DNA of 64,000 nt from Vibrio sp. D404a (GTDB taxonomy: Bacteria > Pseudomonadota > Gammaproteobacteria > Enterobacterales > Vibrionaceae): contig NZ_JAHGAJ010000025.1 in assembly GCF_030248535.1 (NCBI RefSeq), positions 1 to 64,000 on the forward strand. Reading direction: 5' to 3'. The notes beneath the pieces are model-generated. The model was not told the DNA's origin. It saw nothing but the letters and a program-made list of their open reading frames with translations, and searched no databases. A program made the position numbers and the translations under genes. Of the stretch, positions 16,032 through 24,254 are shown in pieces (positions within the stretch are counted from its first letter, which is position 1; every line of letters begins with the position of its first letter).

Positions 16032-17531
16032 TTATACCTCCACAAACACTTCTTTGCCCAAGTGGCACTCTGGACACAGGAAGCTATCGGGTACTTGCTC
16101 CCAAGGTGTGCCAGGAGCGACATCTTGGTTGGGCTCGCCCTGTTTAGGATCGTAAACCCATTCACAAACCGTGCAGCGCCAGCAAGTACAGTCGTCGGCA
16201 TGGGGAAGGTGCTGCTCAGTTTGCTCAGGCACAGGAGTTTCAGCTTGCTCAGATACAGGAGCTTCATTTTGCGTGTCCGATGCTTCTAATTTGGTTGCTT
16301 GCTGCTCGACGACTTTAGGCTGACTGTACGACTCATCTTGGTTCCAGACCTCGGCCAGAGTCGCACCGTAATCAATACACTGACGTAGAGCATCGGTATC
16401 TGGCTTCCAATGAATATGTTGTGGTGGGCTCACCTCAAAGTTTGCCTCGCGTAGGCGACTGTCGATACGTTTGACGGCACCACCTGTCCAGCCAGAAGAA
16501 CCGAAGGCTGCGGCTTTTTTGTCAGCAAAGCGCAGGCCGTGCATCTCTTCTAGCAAGGCTGCGATTTGCGGCATCATCACGTTATTCATGGTTGAAGAGC
16601 CAACAAGTACGCCTTTAGAGCGGAAGATATTGGCGAGAATATCGTTCTTATCATGCTTCGAAATGTTGAACACTTTAATCGCAGTGTCAGGGCTACCTTG
16701 ACGAATACCCTTGGCGATCGCATCGGCCATCATTCGAGTGTTGTTCGACATGGTGTCGTAGACGATAGTGATGCGATCTTCTTTGTACGCTTTCGACCAC
16801 TCATAATATTGCTCGACGATCTGAGTCGCGTTATCGCGCCAAATACAGCCGTGTGAAGTGGCGATCACATCGATCGGCACACCGAGGCTCAATACTTCTT
16901 CAATTTTTGCTTTTACTAGAGGGGCGAACGGCGTCAGGATGTTCGAGAAGTAGCGTAAGCACTGTTCGTGCAGTTCTACTTGATCGAGTTGGTCGTTGAA
17001 CAGGCGTTCGTCACAGTAGTGCTGACCGAAGGCGTCATTACTAAATAGAACCTCATCGCCAGTGAGATAAGTTGCCATCGAATCTGGCCAGTGCAGCATT
17101 TTCATTTCTACAAAGATAAGCTGTTTGCCATTACCTATGTCGAGAGTGTCACCGGTTTTGACTGTACGGAAGTTCCAGTCAGGTTGGTGATGATGACCAA
17201 CAATGGAGTTAACGCCCGCTTCAGTACAATAAACAGGTGTGTTCGGGATTTTAGCTAACAGTGCCGCGAGTGCCCCTGAGTGATCTTCTTCGGCGTGCTG
17301 ACAGATGATGTAGTCGATCTCGTTGAGGTCGATCTCCATCTCTAGGTTTGCTAAGAAATGATCAGTAAATCTGTGGTCTACAGTATCAACCAGCACAGTC
17401 TTCTCTTCACGAATCAAGTATGAGTTGTAACTTGTCCCTTTATTCATATGGTACTCTTTGCCGTGGAAGTGCTCTGTTTCCCAGTCGTGAATACCAACCC
17501 AATGGACATTTGATTTAACGTGAATTGTCAT
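16032..17531 (-). CDS. norV: Anaerobic nitric oxide reductase flavorubredoxin
   Basis: A 499-residue flavodiiron protein that reduces NO to N2O in the cytoplasm under low oxygen. Residues about 1-250 form the metallo-beta-lactamase-like diiron domain (HAEEDHSGA carries the first ligands; SHGCIWR is the later one). Residues about 255-400 are flavodoxin-like (IVYDTMSNNTRMMADAI, FGSSGWTGGAV). A linker rich in Glu, Gln and Pro follows. Residues about 445-499 are rubredoxin (CWRCTVCEWVYDP and CPEC). The E. coli homologue has 479 residues, so the linker is slightly longer here. norR is not next to it. Confidence 0.96.
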   Translation of the reverse strand: MTIHVKSNVHWVGIHDWETEHFHGKEYHMNKGTSYNSYLIREEKTVLVDTVDHRFTDHFLANLEMEIDLNEIDYIICQHAEEDHSGALAALLAKIPNTPVYCTEAGVNSIVGHHHQPDWNFRTVKTGDTLDIGNGKQLIFVEMKMLHWPDSMATYLTGDEVLFSNDAFGQHYCDERLFNDQLDQVELHEQCLRYFSNILTPFAPLVKAKIEEVLSLGVPIDVIATSHGCIWRDNATQIVEQYYEWSKAYKEDRITIVYDTMSNNTRMMADAIAKGIRQGSPDTAIKVFNISKHDKNDILANIFRSKGVLVGSSTMNNVMMPQIAALLEEMHGLRFADKKAAAFGSSGWTGGAVKRIDSRLREANFEVSPPQHIHWKPDTDALRQCIDYGATLAEVWNQDESYSQPKVVEQQATKLEASDTQNEAPVSEQAETPVPEQTEQHLPHADDCTCWRCTVCEWVYDPKQGEPNQDVAPGTPWEQVPDSFLCPECHLGKEVFVEV

Positions 17532-17570
17532 AACGATACTACCTTCTATGAATGTTTCTAAGGTCTGTAC

Positions 17571-17586
17571 TGCATCGCTTGTGCCA
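17571..17586 (-). promoter_or_regulatory. Sigma-54 promoter of norVW
   Basis: Minus strand TGGCACAAGCGATGCA: GG and GC are exactly 12 bases apart, matching the -24/-12 consensus TGGCAC-N5-TTGC in all but one T. The predicted start lies near 17560, about 30 bp before norV. This agrees with NorR/sigma-54 control known for E. coli norVW. Confidence 0.82.
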
Positions 17587-17641
17587 AATTTTTAAGTTGC
17601 TGATAAGTATGGATTAAATTGTTGGTTCTATCTGTTTTTGA

Positions 17642-17697
17642 GTCCAAATGACACGCGTTGTTTTTGTGTCTAATTAAATGCTATGTGTCTTTTGGAC
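17642..17697 (-). promoter_or_regulatory. NorR-type enhancer sites upstream of norV
   Basis: Two sites of the form GT-N7-AC (17642-17652 and 17687-17697) sit in an inverted arrangement; the 13-base arms beginning GTCCAAA and ending TTTGGAC differ at one position. A degenerate third site may lie between them. The distance, 55-110 bp upstream of the sigma-54 promoter, is typical for NorR. Confidence 0.65.
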
Positions 17698-17776
17698 TTG
17701 GTTCAGAAATGCGGTTTGCTCTTCAAATAGCGTTAATGTCTTTTGCCTCATTCTCTCTTTCCTTTCTTCCAAATAC

Positions 17777-17800
17777 AAAAAAGGCCAGACGTGTCTGGCC
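17777..17800 (-). terminator. Rho-independent terminator of the nitroreductase gene
   Basis: Perfect inverted repeat GGCCAGAC/GTCTGGCC (17783-17800) followed on the minus strand by TTTTTT. It separates the nitroreductase transcript from norVW. Confidence 0.9.
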
Positions 17801-17849
17801 AAATAAAGCAGTGCGATTATGTGAACGATAATCGTGTCTTAGAGACGGA

Positions 17850-18506
17850 TTATAGAGTCTCTACAACTTGTTCTAGTGCTAGGCGAGCTTTTGGCAGGCC
17901 GTGGTTGTAGTCTTCGCCGTCTTTGTGGTAACCGATAGCTAGAGCAACGTCTACAACGTGGCCTTCTAGTTCGTCTGCAAACTTCTCACCGATCAGTGCT
18001 GAATCAACACCTTCCATTGGAGTCGATGCAATACCTAGACGCGCCAGCGTGTGTAGGATGTTACCTAGAGCGATGTAAACCTGAGCTTTAGTCCAGTTAC
18101 CGTTGAAGCCTTCTTCGTCAGTATTCATGTCTGCGAATGCGTAAGCACCCATGAACATGTCGTACATGTCTGCAGGAAGGTGACCAGAACTTACTTCAGC
18201 ATCTACACGCTTAGCAAACTTCTCTTTTGTGAATTTAGGGTCGTGAGCAAACAGAATTGTGTGAGACGCTTCTTTCGCATGCGGTTGGTTAAACTGATGC
18301 ATGTTCTCGAATGTATCGTGGAAGCGTTGTTTTGCTTCGTCACTCTCAATGATGATGAATTTCCAAGGCTGAGAGTTAATAGAAGACGCAGATAGACGCA
18401 GCGCTTCTTTGATGATTTCCATATCTTCCGCAGAGATGCGTTTGTCAGCATCGTATTTTTTAGCAGTGTAGCGAGTGTTCAAATCTTTGATGATTGGATG
18501 AGTCAT
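17850..18506 (-). CDS. NAD(P)H-dependent nitroreductase (NfsB/FRase I-like)
   Basis: A 218-residue FMN-dependent nitroreductase of the NfsB type, a cytoplasmic dimer reducing nitro compounds or quinones. Characteristic elements are RYTAKKYDADKRIS near the N-terminus, LRLSASSINSQPWKFIII (FMN contacts), LGNILHTLARLGIASTPMEG and VDVALAIGYHKDGEDY near the C-terminus. Length matches E. coli NfsB (217). It has its own terminator before norV, so it is not part of norVW. A remnant of a glyoxalase-like gene lies directly upstream. Confidence 0.9.
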   Translation of the reverse strand: MTHPIIKDLNTRYTAKKYDADKRISAEDMEIIKEALRLSASSINSQPWKFIIIESDEAKQRFHDTFENMHQFNQPHAKEASHTILFAHDPKFTKEKFAKRVDAEVSSGHLPADMYDMFMGAYAFADMNTDEEGFNGNWTKAQVYIALGNILHTLARLGIASTPMEGVDSALIGEKFADELEGHVVDVALAIGYHKDGEDYNHGLPKARLALEQVVETL

Positions 18507-18545
18507 GTTGGCTCCTAGTATCTATATGAATAAATGTTGTAGGGT

Positions 18546-18680
18546 TTAATGTTCAGTAACGTCAACAATAAACGGATAACCAAAACGGTCATCGAACATG
18601 CCCCAATGATCGAGAATCTGCGGTAGCTCAAATCGATGGGTGTAAGATAAAGGAACTCTCGAGGGAGAAAAATAGCGAAG
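18546..18680 (-). pseudogene. C-terminal remnant of a VOC/PhnB-like (glyoxalase-fold) gene
   Basis: On the minus strand about 44 codons are open before a stop at 18546. They end in HWGMFDDRFGYPFIVDVTEH, which resembles the C-terminal end of PhnB/YjdN-type VOC proteins (a W/F-G...DRFG..W.V motif). There is an in-frame stop just upstream and no start codon, so I read it as a decayed gene tail. The similarity is by eye and modest. Confidence 0.4.
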
Positions 18681-18762
18681 ATCTCAAATGACTATGGACT
18701 TAAATGTCCATAATCATGTGAGGTGTGTTGGGTTATGCGTGCTACACAAGGCGGAAAGCGTT

Positions 18763-19632
18763 TTAATACGCCTTAATACCGAATTGTCGTAATAGAGGAG
18801 GGAGCACTTTATCAAGGTTGGGAATATCTTCTGGGTAGATCTCAATCAGATCGAAGCCGTGCTCTTGATAGACGAGCTTTGTGCTCTGTTGCTTCTTTTC
18901 ATCGACCATACCCTTATCGCTTCCCCAAAACTGGATGTATACCTTACCCGAGGGTAAATAGAAGTCACTGACAATTTCGGTTGCGATAGGAAGAGGACGC
19001 TCATAAGCATGGACGACACCCGCCATATAGAGCCAGTTGTCGATAATAAGCTCCCCCTTGGAGCGAACATAATGCCCATCTAAGGTGCGGTGCTTAGCCT
19101 CAAACTTCTGTCTAAAGCTAGAGAACGATACATCGGTAGAGTGACTCTCGGCATCTTTACCCAAGAACTCAACCACGGATTGCTTTAGGCGTTTGTTCTT
19201 GGCGACCGTGTCGTGCCAAACCACAAACACATTATTGGTGGCTTTATCTTCTCTTTGTTCACCACCCACTTTCAAACCAGTATTGGTAACATGCCATCCA
19301 TCGTCTTCACGGCGAATCCAACCTAGCTCATTGAGCAACAAGTTGACCTTTTTAGCACTTAACCTTAGGGACTGCCCTAATTGGGTGGCTGTCAGTGTCG
19401 CGCCTGTGGTCGAAGCGGTATCTATTAGTAGGTTTTCCGGCCACACAATAAATTGCCCAAACTTTTTATGTTCAACGTATTCGCCACCAAAAGACTCACC
19501 GCGTTCTGTTAATACCCATTTATCCTGATTACGGACAATATAGCCTGCACTCTTCAATTGATTGAAAAGGGCTTTGGGTTCGCTCTCTCTCTGCTTGGCG
19601 AGCGCTGATGTTGATAGTTTATTTGATGGCAT
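18763..19632 (-). CDS. Winged-helix-repeat protein with a PD-(D/E)XK nuclease-like C-terminus
   Basis: A 289-residue protein I do not recognise by name. Residues about 20-65 and 88-140 look like two related small DNA-binding repeats (LKSAGYIVRNQDKWVLTERG and LNELGWIRREDDGWHVTNTG, each followed by a V/I-W stretch), as in phage antirepressor-like modules. Residues 188-275 resemble the RSKxE restriction-endonuclease-like fold: RSKGE (E194), SDFYLP (D223), YIQFWG (residues 232-237) and LIEIYPEDI. The position that is usually Glu or Asp before the aromatic-Trp pair is Gln234, so catalysis may be altered. A role in DNA processing or regulation is inferred. Confidence 0.6.
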   Translation of the reverse strand: MPSNKLSTSALAKQRESEPKALFNQLKSAGYIVRNQDKWVLTERGESFGGEYVEHKKFGQFIVWPENLLIDTASTTGATLTATQLGQSLRLSAKKVNLLLNELGWIRREDDGWHVTNTGLKVGGEQREDKATNNVFVVWHDTVAKNKRLKQSVVEFLGKDAESHSTDVSFSSFRQKFEAKHRTLDGHYVRSKGELIIDNWLYMAGVVHAYERPLPIATEIVSDFYLPSGKVYIQFWGSDKGMVDEKKQQSTKLVYQEHGFDLIEIYPEDIPNLDKVLPPLLRQFGIKAY

Positions 19633-19889
19633 ATAAGTGTTTCTTTTTTTGGCTGTGGCTGACAGTAATCACGTGAGTTCTATTTATATCACTAACTTAA
19701 TCACAGACAGAGTGTCGCAACGACATTTATCTGCTCTATGCTCTTTTGAAATACCAATAAGCACATGTTCAAAGTTGTAATTAAATTACATAATGAGGGT
19801 TTTGATACATATGGGTGCATATAAATTGAACTTGGTATGCTGTGTTTTTATTCGGTGGGTTATGGTTTATGGTGCTATGTTTTAATAAG

Positions 19890-19905
19890 TGTGATTTGGG
19901 TCACT
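19890..19905 (+). promoter_or_regulatory. CRP site 1 upstream of mtlA
   Basis: TGTGATTTGGGTCACT, 9 of 10 conserved CRP positions. Confidence 0.65.
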
Positions 19906-19933
19906 ATTTATTTTTGAGGATTCGAAATTAAAG

Positions 19934-19949
19934 TGTGATCTAGATCGTA
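19934..19949 (+). promoter_or_regulatory. CRP site 2 upstream of mtlA
   Basis: TGTGATCTAGATCGTA; the left half-site and the centre match the CRP consensus exactly, the right half is degenerate. Confidence 0.6.
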
Positions 19950-20006
19950 TGTAAATGGTAATCAATCTCATCCATTTGCGCTTGTAATTTAGATTCACCC
20001 TATTTT

Positions 20007-20022
20007 TGTGATCAAAGTCATC
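20007..20022 (+). promoter_or_regulatory. CRP site 3 upstream of mtlA
   Basis: TGTGATCAAAGTCATC, 8 of 10 conserved CRP positions. Confidence 0.55.
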
Positions 20023-20049
20023 ATGACTAACTCGTAGTTGTATTTTGTG

Positions 20050-20065
20050 TGTGATTTGCATCACT
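20050..20065 (+). promoter_or_regulatory. CRP site 4 upstream of mtlA
   Basis: TGTGATTTGCATCACT, 9 of 10 conserved CRP positions, 123 bp before the mtlA start. Together with sites 1-3 it makes a cluster of four within 176 bp, in a gap (19633-20172) that otherwise is AT-rich leader. Confidence 0.65.
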
Positions 20066-20079
20066 AAATTGGCGTCGAC

Positions 20080-20172
20080 GTGCGTTTTTTGAATCTTGTG
20101 TTAGATTTTACTCAACTTTTGAGCACACACTTTCGGTCATTTGACCAACCAATACACTACGGGGTTCTACCT
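20080..20172 (-). ncRNA. mtlS: Expected locus of a MtlS-type antisense sRNA over the mtlA leader
   Basis: In V. cholerae the sRNA MtlS is transcribed opposite the mtlA 5' leader and represses MtlA synthesis. The same gene order is present here, with a roughly 100-base leader and a GGTCATTTGACC hairpin (20135-20146). I could not find a convincing sigma-70 promoter on the minus strand (only a GATAAC/TAACAT-like -10 near 20173-20180). The boundaries are therefore nominal and the call rests on synteny. Confidence 0.3.
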
Positions 20173-22065
20173 ATGTTATCACCAGAAGCTAAGATCAAGG
20201 TTCAAAACTTTGGTCGATTCTTATCCAATATGGTAATGCCAAATATCGGCGCATTCATTGCGTGGGGTTTCATTACTGCACTATTTATTCCAACTGGTTG
20301 GCTTCCTAACGAAACGTTAGCGTCTATGGTTGGCCCGATGATCACTTACTTGCTGCCTCTACTTATCGGTTACACCGGTGGTAAAATGGTTGGCGGCGAC
20401 CGTGGTGCGGTAGTAGGTGCTATCACAACAATGGGTGTTATCGTAGGTACGGACATTCCAATGTTCATGGGTGCGATGATTGTTGGTCCTCTTGGTGGTA
20501 TCGCAATTAAGAAATTCGATGAAGCAGTTCACGGTAAAGTGAAGAGCGGCTTCGAAATGCTAGTGAACAACTTCTCTGCCGGTATCATCGGTATGATCTG
20601 TGCGATCATTGCTTTCCTAGCAATCGGTCCTGCAGTAAAAGTGTTGTCTGGCGGTCTAGCGGCTGGTGTTAACGCAATGGTTGAAGCAGGTGCACTTCCT
20701 CTAGCATCTATCTTCGTTGAGCCTGCGAAAATCCTGTTCCTAAACAACGCAATCAACCACGGTATCTTCTCTCCTCTAGGTATTCAGCAGTCTGAAGAGA
20801 TCGGTCGTTCAATCTTCTTCCTAATCGAAGCGAACCCAGGTCCTGGTCTAGGTCTACTACTTGCTTACATGGTGTTTGGTAAAGGTAGCGCGAAGCAGTC
20901 TGCTGCGGGTGCATCTATCATCCACTTCCTAGGTGGTATCCACGAAATTTACTTCCCTTACGTTCTAATGAACCCACGTCTAATCCTTGCGGTAATTGCA
21001 GGTGGTATGGCTGGTGTATTCACTAACGTAATGTTCAGCTCGGGTCTAATTTCTCCAGCGTCTCCAGGTTCTATTTTCGCAATCCTACTGATGACACCAA
21101 AAGGTTCTTACATCGGTGTGATTCTATCGGTTATCGCAGCAACAGCAGTATCGTTCGTAGTCGCGTCAATTCTTCTAAAAACATCAGCGCAAGATGACAA
21201 CGAAGATTCACTAGAGAAAGCATCTGCACAAATGAAAGACATGAAAGCGTCTTCTAAAGGTGCAACAACAGGTGCAGACATCAACCTAGCAGACGTGAAA
21301 GCGGTATACGTAGCATGTGACGCGGGTATGGGTTCAAGTGCAATGGGCGCGGGTCTACTTCGTAAGAAAGTGGATGCAGCAGGCCTAGACATCACAGTAA
21401 CCAACTACGCGATTAACAACCTACCAGCGGACTCACAGATTGTTATTACGCACAAAGACTTAACAGACCGTGCTCGCAATACCATCCCAGGTGCAATGCA
21501 CATGTCTCTAAGCAATTTCCTAGACGGCGCGGTATACGACAACTTGGTTGCAGAACTGGTTGAAGCACAAAGCGGTGACGCAAAAGCAGCACCTGCAGCA
21601 GCGCCAGCACAAGAAGAGTCAAAAGAAGAAGGCCTAGCACTAACAAGTGATGCGGTATTCCTTGGCCTAAAAGCTGCGGATAAGAACGAAGCGATTAAGT
21701 TTGCAGGTGAGCAACTTGTGAAACTTGGCAACGTAGCACCTGAATATGTAGATGGCATGTTCGCTCGTGAGGAACTGGTTTCAACTTACCTAGGTGAGTC
21801 TATCGCAGTACCGCACGGCACGATTGAAGCGAAACAGCACGTACAAAAGACCGGCATCGTATTCTGTCAGTACCCTGAAGGTATTCAGTGGGGCGAAGAC
21901 GAAGACGATATCGCGAAAATGGTAATCGGTATCGCAGCTCAAGGTGACGAGCACAACATGGTACTGATGGCTATCACGAATTCACTTGATGACGAAGAAG
22001 CAGTGGAACGCTTACAGAACACCACCAACCCAGAGGATGTTCTGAAGATTCTAAACGGACAATAA
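20173..22065 (+). CDS. mtlA: PTS mannitol transporter subunit IICBA
   Basis: A 630-residue fused PTS permease that imports and phosphorylates D-mannitol to mannitol-1-phosphate. I start it at the ATG at 20173 (MLSPEAKIKVQNFGRFLSNM), which matches the E. coli MtlA start; an upstream ATG at 20080 would read through the leader. EIIC spans about residues 1-340. EIIB carries the phosphocysteine Cys382 in VACDAGMGSSAMG. A short Ala/Pro/Glu linker follows, and EIIA carries the active His548 in AVPHGT. It is first of mtlADR, under four CRP-like sites. Confidence 0.96.
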   Translation: MLSPEAKIKVQNFGRFLSNMVMPNIGAFIAWGFITALFIPTGWLPNETLASMVGPMITYLLPLLIGYTGGKMVGGDRGAVVGAITTMGVIVGTDIPMFMGAMIVGPLGGIAIKKFDEAVHGKVKSGFEMLVNNFSAGIIGMICAIIAFLAIGPAVKVLSGGLAAGVNAMVEAGALPLASIFVEPAKILFLNNAINHGIFSPLGIQQSEEIGRSIFFLIEANPGPGLGLLLAYMVFGKGSAKQSAAGASIIHFLGGIHEIYFPYVLMNPRLILAVIAGGMAGVFTNVMFSSGLISPASPGSIFAILLMTPKGSYIGVILSVIAATAVSFVVASILLKTSAQDDNEDSLEKASAQMKDMKASSKGATTGADINLADVKAVYVACDAGMGSSAMGAGLLRKKVDAAGLDITVTNYAINNLPADSQIVITHKDLTDRARNTIPGAMHMSLSNFLDGAVYDNLVAELVEAQSGDAKAAPAAAPAQEESKEEGLALTSDAVFLGLKAADKNEAIKFAGEQLVKLGNVAPEYVDGMFAREELVSTYLGESIAVPHGTIEAKQHVQKTGIVFCQYPEGIQWGEDEDDIAKMVIGIAAQGDEHNMVLMAITNSLDDEEAVERLQNTTNPEDVLKILNGQ

Positions 22066-22095
22066 GAAGCTTTAAGTCAAGCTCCTGAGTGAACC

Positions 22096-22122
22096 GAGGC
22101 CAGTCCCCCCTGGCCTCATTTT
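22096..22122 (+). terminator. Hairpin between mtlA and mtlD
   Basis: An 8-bp stem GAGGCCAG/CTGGCCTC (22096-22103 with 22110-22117) followed by ATTTT. It probably gives partial termination or processing, lowering mtlD relative to mtlA or defining the mtlA mRNA end. Confidence 0.65.
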
Positions 22123-22205
22123 CCCAGTCTAGATAGCTCACGGTTTAGAAGTATGTTGTTGAACCGTCATCTATACAGATTACATAGTTAAAAGGTCTAA
22201 AAATT

Positions 22206-23354
22206 ATGAAAGCGTTACATTTCGGTGCTGGTAATATCGGTCGTGGTTTCATTGGTAAGTTGCTTGCTGACGCAGGTCTTGAAGTCACGTTTGCAGACGT
22301 TAATGAGACTGTGGTTAATGCGCTAATCGAGCGTAAAGAGTACCCAGTTAAGATTGTTGGCGAAGAGTGTGTTGTTGAAGTAGTTAAAAACGTAACAGCA
22401 GTAAACTCAGCGACAGGCGCAGTGGTTGACTGCATCGCTGAGTCAGACCTAATCACAACGGCTGTTGGCCCTACTGTATTAAAGATCATCTCTAAGTCGA
22501 TCGCACAGGGTATTGAGAAGCGTGCAGCGGCAGGTAACACTGCACCAATGAACATCATCGCGGCAGAGAACATGGTTCGTGGTACCAGCCAACTTAAGGC
22601 TGCGGTTCTTGAGCATCTATCTGATGAGATGAAGGCGTTCACTGAAGAGAACATCGGTTTCGTTGATTCAGCGGTAGACCGTATCGTTCCGCCGGCAGAA
22701 GCGGGTGAGACAGATCCTCTAGCGGTAACGGTTGAAACGTTCAGCGAGTGGATTGTTGATGAGACTCAATTCAAAGGTGAGATTCCAAACATCCCAGGTA
22801 TGGAATGCACAGATAATCTAATGGCGTTTGTTGAGCGTAAGCTATTCACACTGAACACGGGTCACCTAGTAACAGCTTACCTTGGTGTATTGGCTGGTCT
22901 TGAGACAATCAAAGACTCTATCGAGAACGATGAAATCCGTGCGCAAGTGACGGCGACGATGGAAGAGAGTGGTGCGGTTCTAATCAAACGCTACGGTTTT
23001 GATCCAGAAGCTCACGCCGCTTACATCCAGAAGATTCTGGGTCGTTTTGCAAACCCATATCTACGTGATGAAGTGGACCGTGTTGGCCGTCAACCAATCC
23101 GTAAACTGAGCCCACAAGATCGTCTAGTCAAACCACTGAACGGTACGCTAGAATACGGCTTACCAAATGAGAATTTGATTAAAGCGATTGCTGCGGCGTT
23201 CCACTACAAGAATGAAGATGACCCTCAAGCGGTTGAACTTCAAACAATGTTCGCAGAAAAAGGTTTTGCTGAGACATTAGCACATTATTCTGAGCTGAAT
23301 ATCGACTCAGAAGTTGTTAAACTAGCGGAACAAGCTTATCAAGCATTGAAATGA
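22206..23354 (+). CDS. mtlD: Mannitol-1-phosphate 5-dehydrogenase
   Basis: A 382-residue NAD-dependent enzyme converting mannitol-1-phosphate to fructose-6-phosphate, the step after MtlA. N-terminal NAD motif FGAGNIGRGFIG at residues 6-17. Catalytic-domain signatures VDSAVDRIVPP and ERKLFTLNTGH (the family Lys and His residues). Length identical to E. coli MtlD. It is 140 bp after mtlA with a hairpin in between. Confidence 0.97.
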   Translation: MKALHFGAGNIGRGFIGKLLADAGLEVTFADVNETVVNALIERKEYPVKIVGEECVVEVVKNVTAVNSATGAVVDCIAESDLITTAVGPTVLKIISKSIAQGIEKRAAAGNTAPMNIIAAENMVRGTSQLKAAVLEHLSDEMKAFTEENIGFVDSAVDRIVPPAEAGETDPLAVTVETFSEWIVDETQFKGEIPNIPGMECTDNLMAFVERKLFTLNTGHLVTAYLGVLAGLETIKDSIENDEIRAQVTATMEESGAVLIKRYGFDPEAHAAYIQKILGRFANPYLRDEVDRVGRQPIRKLSPQDRLVKPLNGTLEYGLPNENLIKAIAAAFHYKNEDDPQAVELQTMFAEKGFAETLAHYSELNIDSEVVKLAEQAYQALK

Positions 23355-23363
23355 TAAATCATC

Positions 23364-23391
23364 AAAGTGCCACTCCTGTGGCACTTTCTTA
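23364..23391 (+). terminator. Hairpin between mtlD and mtlR
   Basis: A perfect 10-bp stem AAAGTGCCAC/GTGGCACTTT (23364-23373 with 23378-23387), 4-base loop, then CTTATT. It begins 10 bp after the mtlD stop, in front of the preferred mtlR start. Confidence 0.7.
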
Positions 23392-23404
23392 TTGCAGAGC
23401 CGTT

Positions 23405-23941
23405 ATGCCAATACATCCTAGCCATGAAACAGAACTCCTAGAAGCACTTGCAGAGGCGACCACCGCTAATGCATGTTTTATGGCGGCTTACGATGCATTG
23501 GACGACACGGTCGATGCAGTTCTTAAAAGCATATTCCAGAAAGATGACACTGCGGTGAAATTTGTGGTCGAGCCTCTCCTTAATAGTGGAGGCCCGCTAG
23601 GCGAAATCATGGTTCGTGCAAAGCTGTTGTTGGGCTTGGGTGTGATCAGTAAAGAGGTCTACGATGACCTAGAGATTTTTGTTACTTTGAAAGAGTGGGC
23701 AAAAATCCAAGGTGATGAGGTTTCATTTACCGATCCTAATGTTCTGTTTGAACTGAATAAAACCCATGCAATCCAAAAGATTATGCCGATTGAGTACGAT
23801 GCGGAAATGGTGGAGTCGATGTCGGGCCCTATGCTCGATATGTTTATGGGTCGCCATAATCAAAAGGTTCAGTCGACCATCGTTTTGGCGATTACAGACC
23901 TCATCAATACGCTCTGTCGTGATAACGCACTGATTGTTTAG
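23405..23941 (+). CDS. mtlR: Mannitol operon repressor
   Basis: A 178-residue all-helical MtlR-family protein that represses mtl expression; the family lacks a recognisable DNA-binding motif. Conserved stretches are FQKDDTAVKFVVEPLL, GGPLGEIMVRAKLLLGLGVI and the C-terminal helix VQSTIVLAITDLINTLC. The frame is open from an ATG at 23351 that overlaps the mtlD stop, but that longer start would make the intergenic hairpin coding and lacks a ribosome site. I therefore prefer 23405 (MPIHPSHETELLEAL). The first residues remain uncertain. Confidence 0.85.
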   Translation: MPIHPSHETELLEALAEATTANACFMAAYDALDDTVDAVLKSIFQKDDTAVKFVVEPLLNSGGPLGEIMVRAKLLLGLGVISKEVYDDLEIFVTLKEWAKIQGDEVSFTDPNVLFELNKTHAIQKIMPIEYDAEMVESMSGPMLDMFMGRHNQKVQSTIVLAITDLINTLCRDNALIV

Positions 23942-24209
23942 TCTCATTTCATCTATCTAATTGCACCGCTTTCCCTTTATCTGAGCTATTGCCTTTGAGT
24001 GTAGTCAGCTCGGCTTAGTTCAACCTTCCCCTATGGGTTGCCAGCTTAGGTTGGGGAAAGCTCGCTTTCGTTATTATCTATTTGTTTTAGAATTCCCTTT
24101 CGTTTTGGTTACCGCCTTTCACGCTCTCAAATTTCTCCTTTGCTATTCTCCCTAAGCCCTGAATTCAAGTTATCGATAGCTGGTATCTGCTTGATGAAAT
24201 AGCAGGCAC

Positions 24210-24235
24210 AAAAAAAGCCACCGAAGTGGCTTTTT
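24210..24235 (-). terminator. Rho-independent terminator of nagB
   Basis: A 10-bp stem AAAAAGCCAC/GTGGCTTTTT (24212-24221 with 24226-24235), cgaa loop, T-run on both strands, so it may also catch plus-strand transcripts from mtlR. The 268 bp between mtlR and this hairpin contain no open frame I trust. Confidence 0.92.
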
Positions 24236-24254
24236 GTATCAGCAAAACCTTAGA

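Noticed and set aside
16031..16267. Upstream extension of norW
   Set aside because: It runs through the end of norV and precedes the FAD motif that should be near the N-terminus.
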